A DNA stretch of 64,000 bases. Origin: Macrolepiota albuminosa (Eukaryota; Basidiomycota; Agaricomycetes; Agaricales; Agaricaceae). This document shows positions 47,096 to 57,465 of the stretch, in pieces. A program made the translations under genes and the position numbers. The notes beneath the pieces are model-generated. The model was given only the letters and a program-made list of their open reading frames with translations, had not been told where the DNA came from and did not search any database. The stretch spans positions 1,846,183 through 1,910,182 of the forward strand of contig JAMWFC010000117.1 of assembly GCA_027475525.1 (NCBI GenBank), read 5' to 3'. Numbering within the stretch: position 1 is the stretch's first letter; each line of letters opens with the position of its first letter.

Positions 47096-48044
47096 TGATA
47101 GGACCCTATACAGGTTAGGCGCATCAACGGCAGGCTCGGCACCGGCTCCGGAAACCTTGCCGCACTTGTTCCGAACTTAGCGCACGCGTTCTACCCATTT
47201 TAAGCCATTTCTGACGGCCGCGCACGGCAAGAAGCAGATCCAATCAATGATAGCGCCGACGGCAGCAAGAATGACAACTGACAGATGGCATCAGTCACTG
47301 ACGACAGCGCTTAGCGAGAAGTTTGATGATCTATCAAAAACTGACGGACAGCTTGGCGTTTGACCTTGGCGTCTGACACCGCTTACCGTCTCGATTTGGC
47401 GCCCAACGTCGCTTAGGTGTTCTGACAGACAGAAGGGTGATGGAGTGATGGTTTAGCTTCGCGATCTGTCGCCTGGCGTCGCTAAGGCTCTTGAATGGAC
47501 GGTAGGGATCTGAAACCGTTGGAGCTACCCCTTTGAAATTTTCCAGTTTACCGCACTCTGGCGTCATTAGCCACTGGCGACGGCGAACTTATTGTAGTAT
47601 AAAAGTACTTACCGACTTGTACATTAAACAGCAGACGAATAGACCACAGTTTCCCCCACTTACTTCAGTCTCCCTTACGCTCAAGAGCTCATTTACGCTA
47701 CGGTCGGCAACGTCGAACTCATCGGCAGTTACAGACGTTCGCCAACACTCGACATACTCGCGCCTTGCAACTACGGCAGGCATTATCGACGCTTAGAACT
47801 TCGCTAAGCTTACCGTGCTCTTGCCGCTTCCCGTTGCCGTGTTCACTTACCGCATTTTCTTAAGCGCTTTACCTTAGCGCTTGACACTTGCCGACTCCGT
47901 TACCGACTTTTACCCTTTTTCACAGACGCGTTCTCTGGGACCTGCCCGGGACTCCTCAACACACTTATAGCGCGCCCAACGCACACTCTTGGTACGGTAA
48001 CACTATTGCTACATTTGTTACTGACCAAACTTTGGGCGTCATCA
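47096..48044 (+). repeat. 3' LTR of family B element
   Basis: 949 bp, same ends as the 5' LTR. Family C gag sequence resumes at 48045 after the GCGC duplication. Confidence 0.95.
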
Positions 48045-49364
48045 GCGCAAGTCCTGGTTGCGTATTCTCTGGTAATTGACGTGTTCATTCTAGTTGTCCA
48101 CTAGGTGGACGTGTCGCACTACGCATCGTGGTCACGTTCACTCCTCAAGAATGTGGACTTTGTCCACCTTTTCCTTGATTGTAACTTGCTTACGAGGTGT
48201 CTTAACCTCCTGCACTGCAAGTAACGCCTCTGGCTCTGCCAGAGTCGTTGTTACAGTCTCCACCTCAGACAATGCCTGCTGAGGCACTCCGCTAACAATG
48301 TGTTGACGGTTTGCGGCGTTCTGACGCCGAACATAGTCTTGCTGAGACTCATTAGCCTGACGAGGCGCATTGAGCAATTCCATCGCGTCTGCGATTAATG
48401 GCGCTCGTCTGCGCACACTCATCTCACATTCCACTGAGTCGGCTGGAGTAGCCATTGAGACTGCTGACCCTCGCGCTGCTTTGCGCTTAAGGTATTCCAC
48501 CACTTCGAGTTCGAAGATGCGCACAAACAATTCGATATAGTCATTCGAATCTGCACGGGGTACATCGTGGCTCCTAGCAGCCAGCAACTGTAAGTGCTTC
48601 ACTACATAAAGCTGAAGACGCTTTCGTGTCGATTCCTTCACAACCGACGGATATCGGTCCAACACCAGCTGTAACTGGATAGACAAGGTCAAATGCGACC
48701 TTTTGCTTTCCTCATCATCTGAGGACTCCAACTCGGACTCTAAGTCCATAACTCTCCTGAGGCCGTCATGCCTCACTTGCGGCTGTTTGCCGGCCCGTCT
48801 GTGCAACTCTGGAATTCCAGGCGCTGGTGACGCCTTTTCCAACCGTACGACATTGTCGTCCTCCCTACTGACCACTATTGCTGGTCCTTGCTTCTGTCCT
48901 TGTGTCGTCAACGACGACGGTCCTGGTTCAGTGGCAGCATTGGCCACATATTCCAAATGCCGTTCCATAGGTGCAGTCCGGAATGGGGTGCTATGCGCAA
49001 ACGCGCTGCCTTGTACCATTTCCGAGTACTGGGTAACGTCCGGTTGACCCTCAGAGGGAGCTGAAGAGCTCTCGGGCAATACCAGATACATTAGTGAAGG
49101 CATTTGGCTCGCTGGCAGCGACACCCCTGAGACCGCAGATCTCTCTCCTGGTTTTCCACCAGGTCGCACAATGGACATCATCCGTGATACGGATAGCCCA
49201 CCCGGCATTCCAAAGCTCGCGCTGACATCACGAGGGGTCTTTTCATCCCGCTTTGGTGGAGGTTGGTATGCTGACGCAGATTGCGTCTTCACAGCTTGAA
49301 GCACAGGTAAGTCACCTGCGTCTGCAGCTGGGAACGGAGGATCCGGATCAAGAGAGCCAGTCAT
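48045..49364 (-). pseudogene. gag: Family C gag, N-terminal part
   Basis: A 408-codon ORF (48138-49364) starts MTGSLDPDPPFPAADAG, 112 bp inside the 5' LTR. It has a low-complexity N-terminus, then a helical segment (QLVLDRYPSVVKESTRKRLQ to FVRIFELEVVEYLKRK) that aligns with the copy at 12850-13040. It stops at 48138 shortly before the family B insertion. The stop is probably secondary, because homologous sequence continues on the far side (36542 leftward). Together with 34745-36542 the full Gag would be close to 1000 residues, large for this group. Confidence 0.75.
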
Positions 49365-49475
49365 GGAAGCACGTTTTCAGCATGATGCCAACAGAGAATC
49401 GAGAGGTTTTGATGATAGTTGCCTAGTCGGTAACAAGCCTAGAGTCTAAAGCCGATAGCAGAAGATTTAAAAAAA

Positions 49476-49649
49476 TGTAACCGGAGTTACGGGTTAGAAC
49501 TATCTTGTGTGTATCACACAAGTGCTAAATCAGACCGCAGTATCGGATTTGACTAGTACTTAGAGTGAAAACAAGATGTTATCTTATGTAATACTCTACT
49601 AAATGATTATAGCGTCGTTGACGCTAAGAACACGGATGAAACCGTTACA
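49476..49649 (-). repeat. 5' LTR of family C copy 2
   Basis: 174 bp, flanked on its right by the target duplication CATGG. On the minus strand the sequence after it is TTTTTTTAAATCTTC, which does not resemble a tRNA primer site; copy 1 has TTTTTTTGAATCC at the same place. Confidence 0.93.
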
Positions 49650-50180
49650 CATGGTGCTTTTTCTCAGACTCTGTCTGATAATACTTATATGCATATAAAT
49701 AACAATATTGTAACTTTTAAAGAGCTTGTCTCTAATCCTAAAACAAGATATGCTTTATTTTCATATATACTTTGATCATACTCTAATCTTACTTCATTTT
49801 CTCTAGGCAACCTGAGAAAAAGAAAGCTTATCCAGGTTCTTTTATATAGGCCATTTAGTAAAAGCCACTGTTACATTTTGCATGGCAAAGTAGAATGCAA
49901 GAATGCTCCATTAATTCATTTAGATAAATTTTTGCTTGTTGCTAGGACTGCAACTCAGATGCATGTTTTTTTTTTTGCTTTTTTTATTATTTTTTTTACT
50001 AACAATACATGCCAGTTGCTGAATAATAGGATAACATAACTTCAAGTAGCAGTGCTTTCTCAACCATCTCACATATCTTATAAGAAAAACTTGCAAGAAG
50101 AGCCAGATGATTTTTCTACTCATTGCATCAAATGCACTGTGGTTGATAATGAAGATGCTCTGCAATCTTTTACTATGAAA
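49650..50180 (+). pseudogene. Unknown ORF relic, right half
   Basis: It continues the frame of 25438-25673 after removal of the family C element. Segments such as FKELVSNPKTRYALFSYIL and the following RPFSKSHCYILHGKVEC still read as protein, interrupted by a TGA at 49774 and later by others. CpG is nearly absent. The family is not recognised. Confidence 0.5.
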
Positions 50181-51329
50181 GCTGACTGAAAAGCATGCTG
50201 CTCTTTTTTTATACTAGCTAAACAAAATATAATGCATTTTTTTTAAATTTTATTTGTTAATAAATTTCAACTGTTTTATACTATTTATTGTTTCATGAGT
50301 CAGAAATTAATGCATACATATACCACTACAATAAAACATATCAGTATAGCAGCTATGCACTGGATAAGCCACTTAACTAGTCTAATCCTCACACTCAGTG
50401 CTCATAGATTTATTTGCTCCAAGTTAATGATCATTTTCTCAGTCTGCTAATATTACAATCTACATTTATGACATCATAAATGTCCTTAGCCACTGGCCAC
50501 TCTTTTATTGTGATACAAATAATGGAGACTCATGCATATATATTATATTTACTTACAATTAGTACCTATATGTCAGATTTCAACAATTTCTTTTGTTATT
50601 TGTTACTTAAGATCTCAGCATCTTTCTGCCTCATCTGCATTGTTTAACATAGATCCTTCTTTCTAGACTATCTTGTCAGGTACCACTAGTGGCACATCTA
50701 TGGCCCCAGGTTTCCTTAGAAATGACTTTCTATCTAATGCAGAAGTCCTGAGCTCTATCTTAGATAAGTTTGACTTTAATAAAGAGATCAACTTGTTGAT
50801 GACATTGAGAGGGCTTGGGAAAACCTCAGAAGTACTCATCCAAAGTTGCTGAAAGGGCCAGAAAGTGCTGAGGAAGTGTTAAAAAAGAAATTTCCTGATA
50901 GAATTAAAGATCAAAAGAAAAAAAAACAAAGGCCACAACTGTACACTTGTTATAGGGTAACTTTCAGCTGTAGTGGCAGTGTTTGGTTAAGTCAAGTAAA
51001 TTTCTTTTTTCTTCTCTATAAAATTTGATTGTTTCTAATTGCAACTATTTAGTACTTTAGCCACAGTTATGTGGATAATCCTATAAAATACTTTTTATAT
51101 ATGGATGTTCTCTTAGTAGGGTATGTTGAGGCTTATTTTACTTTTACTTATCAATACTTACTTCTTTTGTAATATATATATTTAAAATTGCTTTTTTTAA
51201 TAGTATTATAGTAGATACATGAACAATCTATAAAGCCAATCTTCATGTACAAGGATATTTTTTTCAGGAGGGTGTCAATTGATTTGCTTAAAGCCACTCT
51301 ATAGGGAATGCTATTATACATTAAGTGTG
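50181..51329. other. AT-rich decayed sequence and LINE 3' end
   Basis: No gene is recognised from 50181 to about 51250; a 60-codon ORF at 50846-51028 has a lysine-rich run but no known motif. The last part (about 51250-51329) is probably the LINE 3' untranslated region, with short A-rich tracts in element orientation. Confidence 0.45.
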
Positions 51330-51958
51330 GGACTCAGTCTAGCCTATATCTACTAAAACCTCAGTTGCATATCTCCAGGCTTTAATAGGGTCTAAATTCT
51401 TCAGCAATATCCTTTCCCATGTACTTCTAACTATTCTCTTATTTGTTGCTTTCTTCCTAAATTTTGTTCTATCAGTGGCTAAGCAGTCTACTTTCAGTCT
51501 CTAGATTATTGCAGACTTAAGCCTGTTTTTTATTTCTTTCTTGGTAAAGACCTTTTCAGAGTTAGCTTCTCTAGCTATTTTCTATTTGCATTGTAATTTT
51601 TATATCAGATAAGCCACTTCTGATATTGATATTTTTGAGAATTATTTTACTTCTTTTTTTTCTTTCATACTTGTTTCTTTCTATTTTATCAGAGTATACC
51701 TGACTATCTCACCATAGGTCAGAGTATTGAGAAAAATTCCTCTTTTCATATGCATTTCTTTAACCAGTTTCCACACTACTTCCTGGCCCAACACATTGCA
51801 TTCTATTAAGATATGTTCTATAGATTCTGTCAGGTTGTCGCATTCATGGCAAGTCACCTTTCTTTTATAGTTTGGAATGTGCTTCCAGTATTTATTTATT
51901 TTATAGGCATTATGCATAGTTTTCCATAGGAAGGCTCTAACCTCCCTGATAAGAGCTT
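51330..51958 (-). pseudogene. LINE ORF2 C-terminus with zinc-finger motif (zf-RVT type)
   Basis: It reads VRAFLWKTMHNAYKINKYWKH, then CHECDNLTESIEHILIEC, the C-x2-C...H-x-C pattern of the zf-RVT domain. Further on RLKVDCLATDRTKF and a TW motif mark the usual C-terminal tail. Several stops are present. Its N-terminal edge was cut by the family D LTR, and removing that LTR and one GCTT-type duplication restores continuity. Confidence 0.8.
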
Positions 51959-52464
51959 TGTCAAAGAACTCCTCATTTCTTCCTTCTTTCACTCCTTATT
52001 TCACTCTCCTTTCATTCATTCTCTTATTTTTTCTATTATTCTTTTATTTTTTCTGTCATTCTTTTATTTTACTGTTTCTATTCTTTTAACACTATTTGTT
52101 AGTACTATTCTCAGCCTTTGAGATGCTCTAGTTCTTTAGCTATCATTCAGACAAGTGTGGGCCCTTCAGCATGCTTTCAGACTGCTTAGTTAAGCTGGAG
52201 TTTTCCTGCCTTATTTGTACAGTTGTTTATTTAGGCAATTTTCGAGTTTTTAAGGTTTTGTTGTACTGTACAGTTGTTTTCCATGCTTTAGAGGCCCCAG
52301 AAGTATCTAACTTGGCATATGGAATCCCTAGACTTGTTCTCTTTGGATCTCTCTCTGCCAGGTAAGTAGTTATTCTGATATTGTCAGTATATATTCTAAT
52401 ACACTTTGAATCTCCCTTTGCTAGCTGTATAACTGAGCCACAGCCTCCAGAGGTTGCCTTTACA
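51959..52464 (-). repeat. Family D solo LTR in the LINE
   Basis: 506 bp, in reverse relative to the copy at 56307-56814. On the minus strand it begins TGTAAAGGCAACCTC and ends GAGGAGTTCTTTGACA. The 5-bp flanks are AGCTT (51954-51958) and GGCTT (52465-52469), a target duplication with one change. Confidence 0.8.
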
Positions 52465-53160
52465 GGCTTTATCTTTTAGTAAATTTCATTTATAGGCAGT
52501 TCCTCATTCTTTACATGCACTGCCTATCTTGTCATATCCAGATGTATTATTGTCCTCATCCTCTTTAGATGATTCTGTTCTTTATGATACCTTTATAAAC
52601 AAGTGCCTGCATAATTTTAAAGAGTTTGGCACTGGGAAGAATATATTCTCTTGATATTGTCATATCTATTTTATCTGGTACTGGTTTGAGAGCTCTAGCA
52701 TTTACTAGCTTATTTGCCTCTTTATTTTCTTTAATGCTACTGTTATTTTATCTGGTACTGGTTTGAGAGCTCTAGCATTTACTAGCTTATTTGCCTCTTT
52801 ATTTTCTTTAATGCTACTGTGGCCTTTGACTTTTTTAGTATAATAAGTCCTTTTTTTTTTCAGGTTTGCCACTAAAATCTTCATAACTTGTCCATTTGCC
52901 ATGCCTATCTATCTATTATCCTTGTTCTTCTTAAGGTTTTTTGTTACTGCCTCAATTACTAGTTGCGAGTCGCTTAATATTCTACTGGGGCATTGTGGCA
53001 GAATAATACATGTGGTTAGTGCTGTATTGTTAGATTAGGGGATATTAAATGGTAGTCTTTTACTGCTTGATTCTTCAGGTCATCATGACCAAACCAAATT
53101 CTGGCCTCTGCTCTCACTTCTGTTGAGCTATTCTTTAGGCATGAGCCATCTATAGACAGA
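52465..53160 (-). pseudogene. LINE RNase H domain
   Basis: Segments SLSIDGSCLKNSSTEVRAEA (Asp of the first motif) and MANGQVMKILVANLKKK followed by KVKGHSSIKENKEANKL match the RNase H pattern. A 77-bp duplication starts at 52671. An ISREYILPSAKLFKIMQALVY segment leads toward the zinc-finger region. Confidence 0.75.
52671..52824. repeat. 77-bp duplication in the LINE
   Basis: The unit at 52671 recurs exactly at 52748, here inside old, CpG-poor sequence. An exact duplication in a sequence this decayed could not be as old as its host. Confidence 0.9.
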
Positions 53161-53164
53161 GATA

Positions 53165-54392
53165 TTATTTCTCTGGGCATTGTTCTCCAAATCTTGGATA
53201 GTGCTGTGTTTTTATGATCTCAATTGCCTCATTTCTAACTTTGAGATTTAGTAGCTTCTGGCCTCCTCTTTCATATAGAAGTTGGAGGGTTTCTAACTCT
53301 ATGGTTGAGTGTGAGTTGCCCCACATGAAGTCTTTTATTATCTTGTTCAGGATAGCCTCTACTTGTTGAGGCATTCCTTGCACACAGGTTTTATATTGTG
53401 TGTGCCCTTCTACTATCATTTCTATTACAAGTCTTTTACCTTCAATAGTAGGATGGCCTTTTGCCCATCTCTTCAAGTCTTTGGCCACTGCTTCTACTAT
53501 TGGTGCCCATATACTTGCTTCATTAATTTCATTTCCTATAAAGGCCCTCAGAAGCCTTGTTGCTTTTTCTTCCCTCACAATATATATATCTGATATAGGG
53601 GGGTTGGTTTGATTGAAGCATCTTGTGTTGATCAGGTTTTCTCTGTATTCTGTCTTGCCCACTAATACCACTACTATCTTTGGAACATTAAAGCTTGCCC
53701 TGGAGGCTCTGCACCAGATTTTAAGAATTTCTTGCAGGTCTCCAAAACTGTCACTCTCTCTCAGAAAAACTGTTGTGTTGTCAGCAAATAGGATTGCAAT
53801 AAGCCTTTCCATGTCATTATTTATATTGAAACCCATTAGATTTGATTTTTGAAGAAGTTTAGCCAGGGATTCTATAGCTATGTTAAAGAGCAAGCATGAC
53901 AGAGGATCTCCTTGTTGTACCTCTCTACTGACTATGAATGGGTTGCTAATTTCACTGTTCAGAATAACTTTTGTAATTGCTCCTTCATATAGGGCTTAAA
54001 TCATCTTAATAAATGCTTCTAAAAAAATTAAAGATTCAGAGGGATTTCCACAGGAAGTTATGCAGGATTCTGTCATAGGCCTTCTCCTGATCCAGATAGA
54101 CTATCATTCTATTTTTCCCCTTCCTTTCATATCATCTTATCATAATTTGAGCTAGTTCTGTTTGGTTTTCAATTTAATTTGGATGCATATTATATTGTGC
54201 TATATCTTCTAATCTCTTAGACAGAGCTTTCATCATTATTTTGTAGTCCATATTGAGGACTGTTATTGGTCTATAGTTACTAACATCTGTGCGGTCTCTC
54301 TTTTTGTATATGGGGCAGAGCTATCTATCTGAGAATCTAATGCCAGCTTTCATGCTATAGCTGCTAATATCATTAGAAACCTAGATGAGTAC
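53165..54392 (-). pseudogene. LINE reverse transcriptase, C-terminal half
   Basis: The ORF 53165-53893 reads LFNIAIESLAKLLQKSNLMG, then the catalytic region ILFADNTTVFL. The second Asp of the FADD motif is Asn here (FADN), a G-to-A change that would kill the enzyme. The part to the right (53900-54392) continues the RT palm with stops. The N-terminal half is beyond the nested family B LTR. Confidence 0.8.
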
Positions 54393-55030
54393 TGATAATG
54401 TCCTTAATTTAGTTAGTAACAAATATAGAATACTGTTACTGATTCAAAAGTCTGCATCAGGCACACTAAAATGTAGTGAGGGCTTCCTGAGTAGGTTCTA
54501 GAGAACATGTCAATAATATGGTAAAAAAAAAAGGCAGGAATGAGTCAGCAAGGAGCAAGGCACTAATAACAAAGGTGCTTGTGAAATGAACAGTAAGTTG
54601 AGGTTGAGTGTGGCAAGACAAATAGCAAGAACACAATAAGCTTAGCGACTTCTAAGCAACAACAGTGTCTGCTATAAATGCAAGGCACAAAAGTTCCATT
54701 TAATAGTGACAATCAACAACTGCTAACTAATAGACATTGCTGATTACAAATGAAATATAAGCTATAGATATAGGGTAGACTGAAGAGAGTGGGGCAAGAA
54801 GCTCTGTTCTGCTAGTGGTGTACAAGTTAGTAAGCATTTTTATACTATAGTAAGTTTACCATTGCCAAGTAACTAATAACATCAAAGTGTGGTGAACTAG
54901 AAAATTTTATAGTGTAACTCCAATGGTTTCAGAATCCTGCCATCTATTCAACATGCTAAGCAGTGCCAGGGTAGCAGATCACAATGCTAAATTATCAGTC
55001 CATCAACCTGCTGTCTGCCCAGATTGCTAA

Positions 55031-56031
55031 TACGATGCTGTACCTGCAGTTAGGGATACACCATGTACCAGAAGTCAAAATAAACATTTAATTATAGGCT
55101 GAAAACTATAAGCCTCCTGGTAGCAGTCTCAACAAAAATATATCTCCAAAACATCACAATAAATACACAGAAAAGTACAGAACAACAGGCAAGGACCAGC
55201 TCAAACTATTAGCTCAACAATAGTCCAACTACTGTAATAGGGAGGGAAAGCATGGAAGCTGGCAGAAGTGATGAAATGAGATCAAATTGTGATGATCTAA
55301 ATTAAGATCAGATCTGATAATGCCTGATTTGACACGACTGAAAGGGGAAGAAAAAGAAGCATGGAGGGATGTCAAAAGAAGCATGGAATGCAGAGAATGA
55401 TCATACTAAATAGAGCAGAAGCAAATAGCGAAGTGGCAATCAGAAACATCTGGAGGAATAGTGGAACAAAGAGTTGAATGGTAGAACTGGTGGCACAAAA
55501 ACAGGCTTCTCAAAAGTGAAATTGAACTATCAAATATGTTCTGGAGGCTGGGGAATTTACAACAAAGAGTCAGGTATAGATAGTGGTCTGTGCACCAGAA
55601 AAACAGTATAAATAGCCCAAGCTTAGTAGAGAATAGACAGGCAATTGATAGGCAAAGACTTGGTGATTCTCAGAAAGTGAATTGCTTAGGCCAGAGTTTG
55701 TTGAAAAAACCTCCATTTTCTAGAATATTATTATTCTTATTCAACATTATAATACCTCAAAGCCTCTGCTTTCTGCAAGATTATTGAAAGCATTAACAAC
55801 AATAATAGCGCAAAACCTCTGCTTTCAGCAAAATTATTAAAAGTGCTTTCTGCAAGATTATTGAAAGCATTAACAACAATAATAGCGCAAAACCTCTGCT
55901 TTCAGCAAAATTATTAAAAGCATTCACAACAATAATAACCCATTTTGTTGTCAAAGTCAGTATGAATTGAAGGTCATATTCTACACTAGCAAGCCCCAGA
56001 ACTATCAGTACTACTTGCAACCAAGTACTAC
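55031..56031. mobile_element. Element with 8-bp target duplication, hAT-like
   Basis: The duplication ATTGCTAA occurs at 55023-55030 and 56032-56039, bounding 1001 bp (about 924 bp without a 77-bp duplication from 55771). An 8-bp duplication is typical of hAT elements. Clear terminal inverted repeats are not visible. A hairpin (GGCTGAAAACTATAAGCC) lies about 70 bp from the left end. The left end also occurs, reversed, at 17860-17956, so it is a repeat family. No transposase ORF is present. Confidence 0.6.
55771..55924. repeat. 77-bp duplication in the hAT-like element
   Basis: The unit at 55771 recurs at 55848. Confidence 0.9.
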
Positions 56032-56306
56032 ATTGCTAAGCAATGTCAGACACTAAATCAAAATGCTAAGCACTGTCAGATGCTAAGATCAAGTGCTAAG
56101 CTGTCTGTCATTTTTGATAGATCATTAGTTCTGTTGCTAAGTGCTGTTGTTAATAATTGATGCCATTTGTCAGTTGTCATTCTGTCTGCCATTGGCACTA
56201 TCATTGATCAGATCTGCTTCTTGCTGTGTGTGGCTGTCAAATATCACCAAAATTGGTCAGATTGTATATGCTAAGATATTCTGAGCTGAAGCTATGCTGC
56301 TTTAGC

Positions 56307-56814
56307 TGTAAGGGTGACCTCTAGAGATTGTGGCTCAGTCACACAGCTGGCAGAGGGAGATCCAAAGTATATTAGAATATATACTGACAATATCATGATA
56401 GCTACTCACCTGGCAGAGGAAGATCCAAAAAGAACAAGTCTAGGGATTTTCTATGCCAGGTTGGATGCTTCTGGGGCCTCTGAAGCATGGGAGACAACTG
56501 TACAGTACAACAAAACCTTAAAAATTCAAAAATTGCCTACACAAACAATTGCACAAATAAGAGGCAAACTCTGGCAAACTCTGGCAAACTCTGGCTTATA
56601 TAAGCAGTCTGGAAGCAGTGCTGAGGGGCCCACAATTGTCTGAATAGTAGCTAAAAAACCAGAGCACCTCAAGAGCTAAGAGTAGTACTAACAGATAGTG
56701 TTGAAAGAATAGAAATAGTAAAATGAAATAATGTCAGAAGAAATAAGAAAATGAATGAAGGGAGAGTGAAGAAATAAGGAGTGAGAAAAGGAAGAAATGA
56801 GGAGTCCCCTGACA
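56307..56814 (+). repeat. Family D solo LTR
   Basis: 508 bp, begins TGTAAGGGTGACC and ends CCCTGACA, so the ends are imperfect inverted repeats. It contains TATATAAG at about 56595 followed by a short leader, as in an LTR promoter. Flanks are TTAGC (56302-56306) and CTAGC (56815-56819), a 5-bp duplication with one C-to-T change. Its internal element is not in the window. Confidence 0.78.
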
Positions 56815-56857
56815 CTAGCCTGCCATTGGTGTGCTGATCCTGTATGGGGTCCTATCA

Positions 56858-57400
56858 GTACATTCACTACATTAAACTTTTCTCTGTCTCCTTCCAGTAT
56901 TCCACTATCCTTTTGCAATTCCTCATACTCTTTGTTTAGGATCTTCTATATTTGATAGGGACTTTATTGCTTTGCATACTTCTTCTTTCAGCAGCTTTCC
57001 TATGCTGTAAGCCTAGTCTTGTATAAAGCTCCTTGATAGGTGGGATAGAACTTCCTTTATATGGTTTCCATGTATTTTTGAATTTCAAGGGGCATCTCTT
57101 ATCTCTAACTTCTCATGATGTTCCCTCACCAGGTTCATCATTTTTTGAAGGCTTCTTTCCAGCTTATTCCCAGCTTCATTTGAATCTTTTAGTGCCATAA
57201 CAATATTTCTTGTCATTGAGTCTTTATTCATAGTAATCCATGGTTTTGTCAGTAGTTCTCTATGAAGTAAGTAGCTTGTTGCTACCATGTCTTTCACTCT
57301 TGCAAATCTCATTATATTTAGGGTCTTAATCTAGTCATCAAGGAAAGCCACCTCTTGCCTCCTTTCTTCTTCTTCCATCTTGGAGTTTTGAAGGATCACC
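56858..57400 (-). pseudogene. LINE segment between endonuclease and RT
   Basis: The ORF 57085-57312 reads MRFARVKDMVATSYLLHREL, later PWITMNKDSMTRNIVMALKD and NLVREHHEKL, the conserved linker of basidiomycete LINEs. Toward 56858 it enters the RT N-terminus with stops. Confidence 0.7.
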
Positions 57401-57465
57401 TGTTTGTCTTTCTCTAGAGCTGCCAGTTCTATAAGTATCTTAGGCTTTTTAGTCTTTGAAAAACT

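Larger units (their letters stand above)
36543..48044 (+). mobile_element. Complete family B Ty3/gypsy element, 11.5 kb
   Basis: Direct LTRs of 951 and 949 bp (TGATAGGACCC to GGCGTCATCA) bound a primer site, gag-protease, pol, an antisense spliced gene and a polypurine tract. The flanking 4-bp duplication is GCGC (36539-36542 and 48045-48048). Other family B copies here also show 4-bp duplications (CTGC, GTAC, CTGG). It has no chromodomain. The frame breaks within gag-protease and pol coincide with 77-bp duplications, apart from a -1 shift between protease and RT. It sits in the gag of family C copy 2, in opposite orientation. Confidence 0.95.
25674..49649 (-). mobile_element. Family C Ty3/gypsy chromovirus, copy 2, with two nested family B insertions
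   Basis: Identical-length 174-bp LTRs (TGTAACCGGAGTTACGG to CCGTTACA) bound the element, with an exact 5-bp target duplication CATGG (25669-25673 and 49650-49654). Read on the minus strand it has gag, protease, RT, RNase H, integrase, a chromodomain and a third sense ORF. Removing the nested family B solo LTR (29692-30642) and full element (36543-48044) leaves about 11.5 kb. Its pol carries in-frame stops of the CGA-to-TGA type, so this copy is dead although its LTRs are near-identical. Confidence 0.92.
54393..56857 (-). repeat. Decayed family B LTR in the LINE, carrying two inserts
   Basis: Reversed LTR: it begins TGATAATGTCC (for TGATGACGCCC) and ends GGGGTCCTATCA. The 4-bp flanks are GTAC on both sides (54389-54392 and 56858-56861). 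It is split by 55031-56031 and 56307-56814. CpG-poor throughout. Confidence 0.83.
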
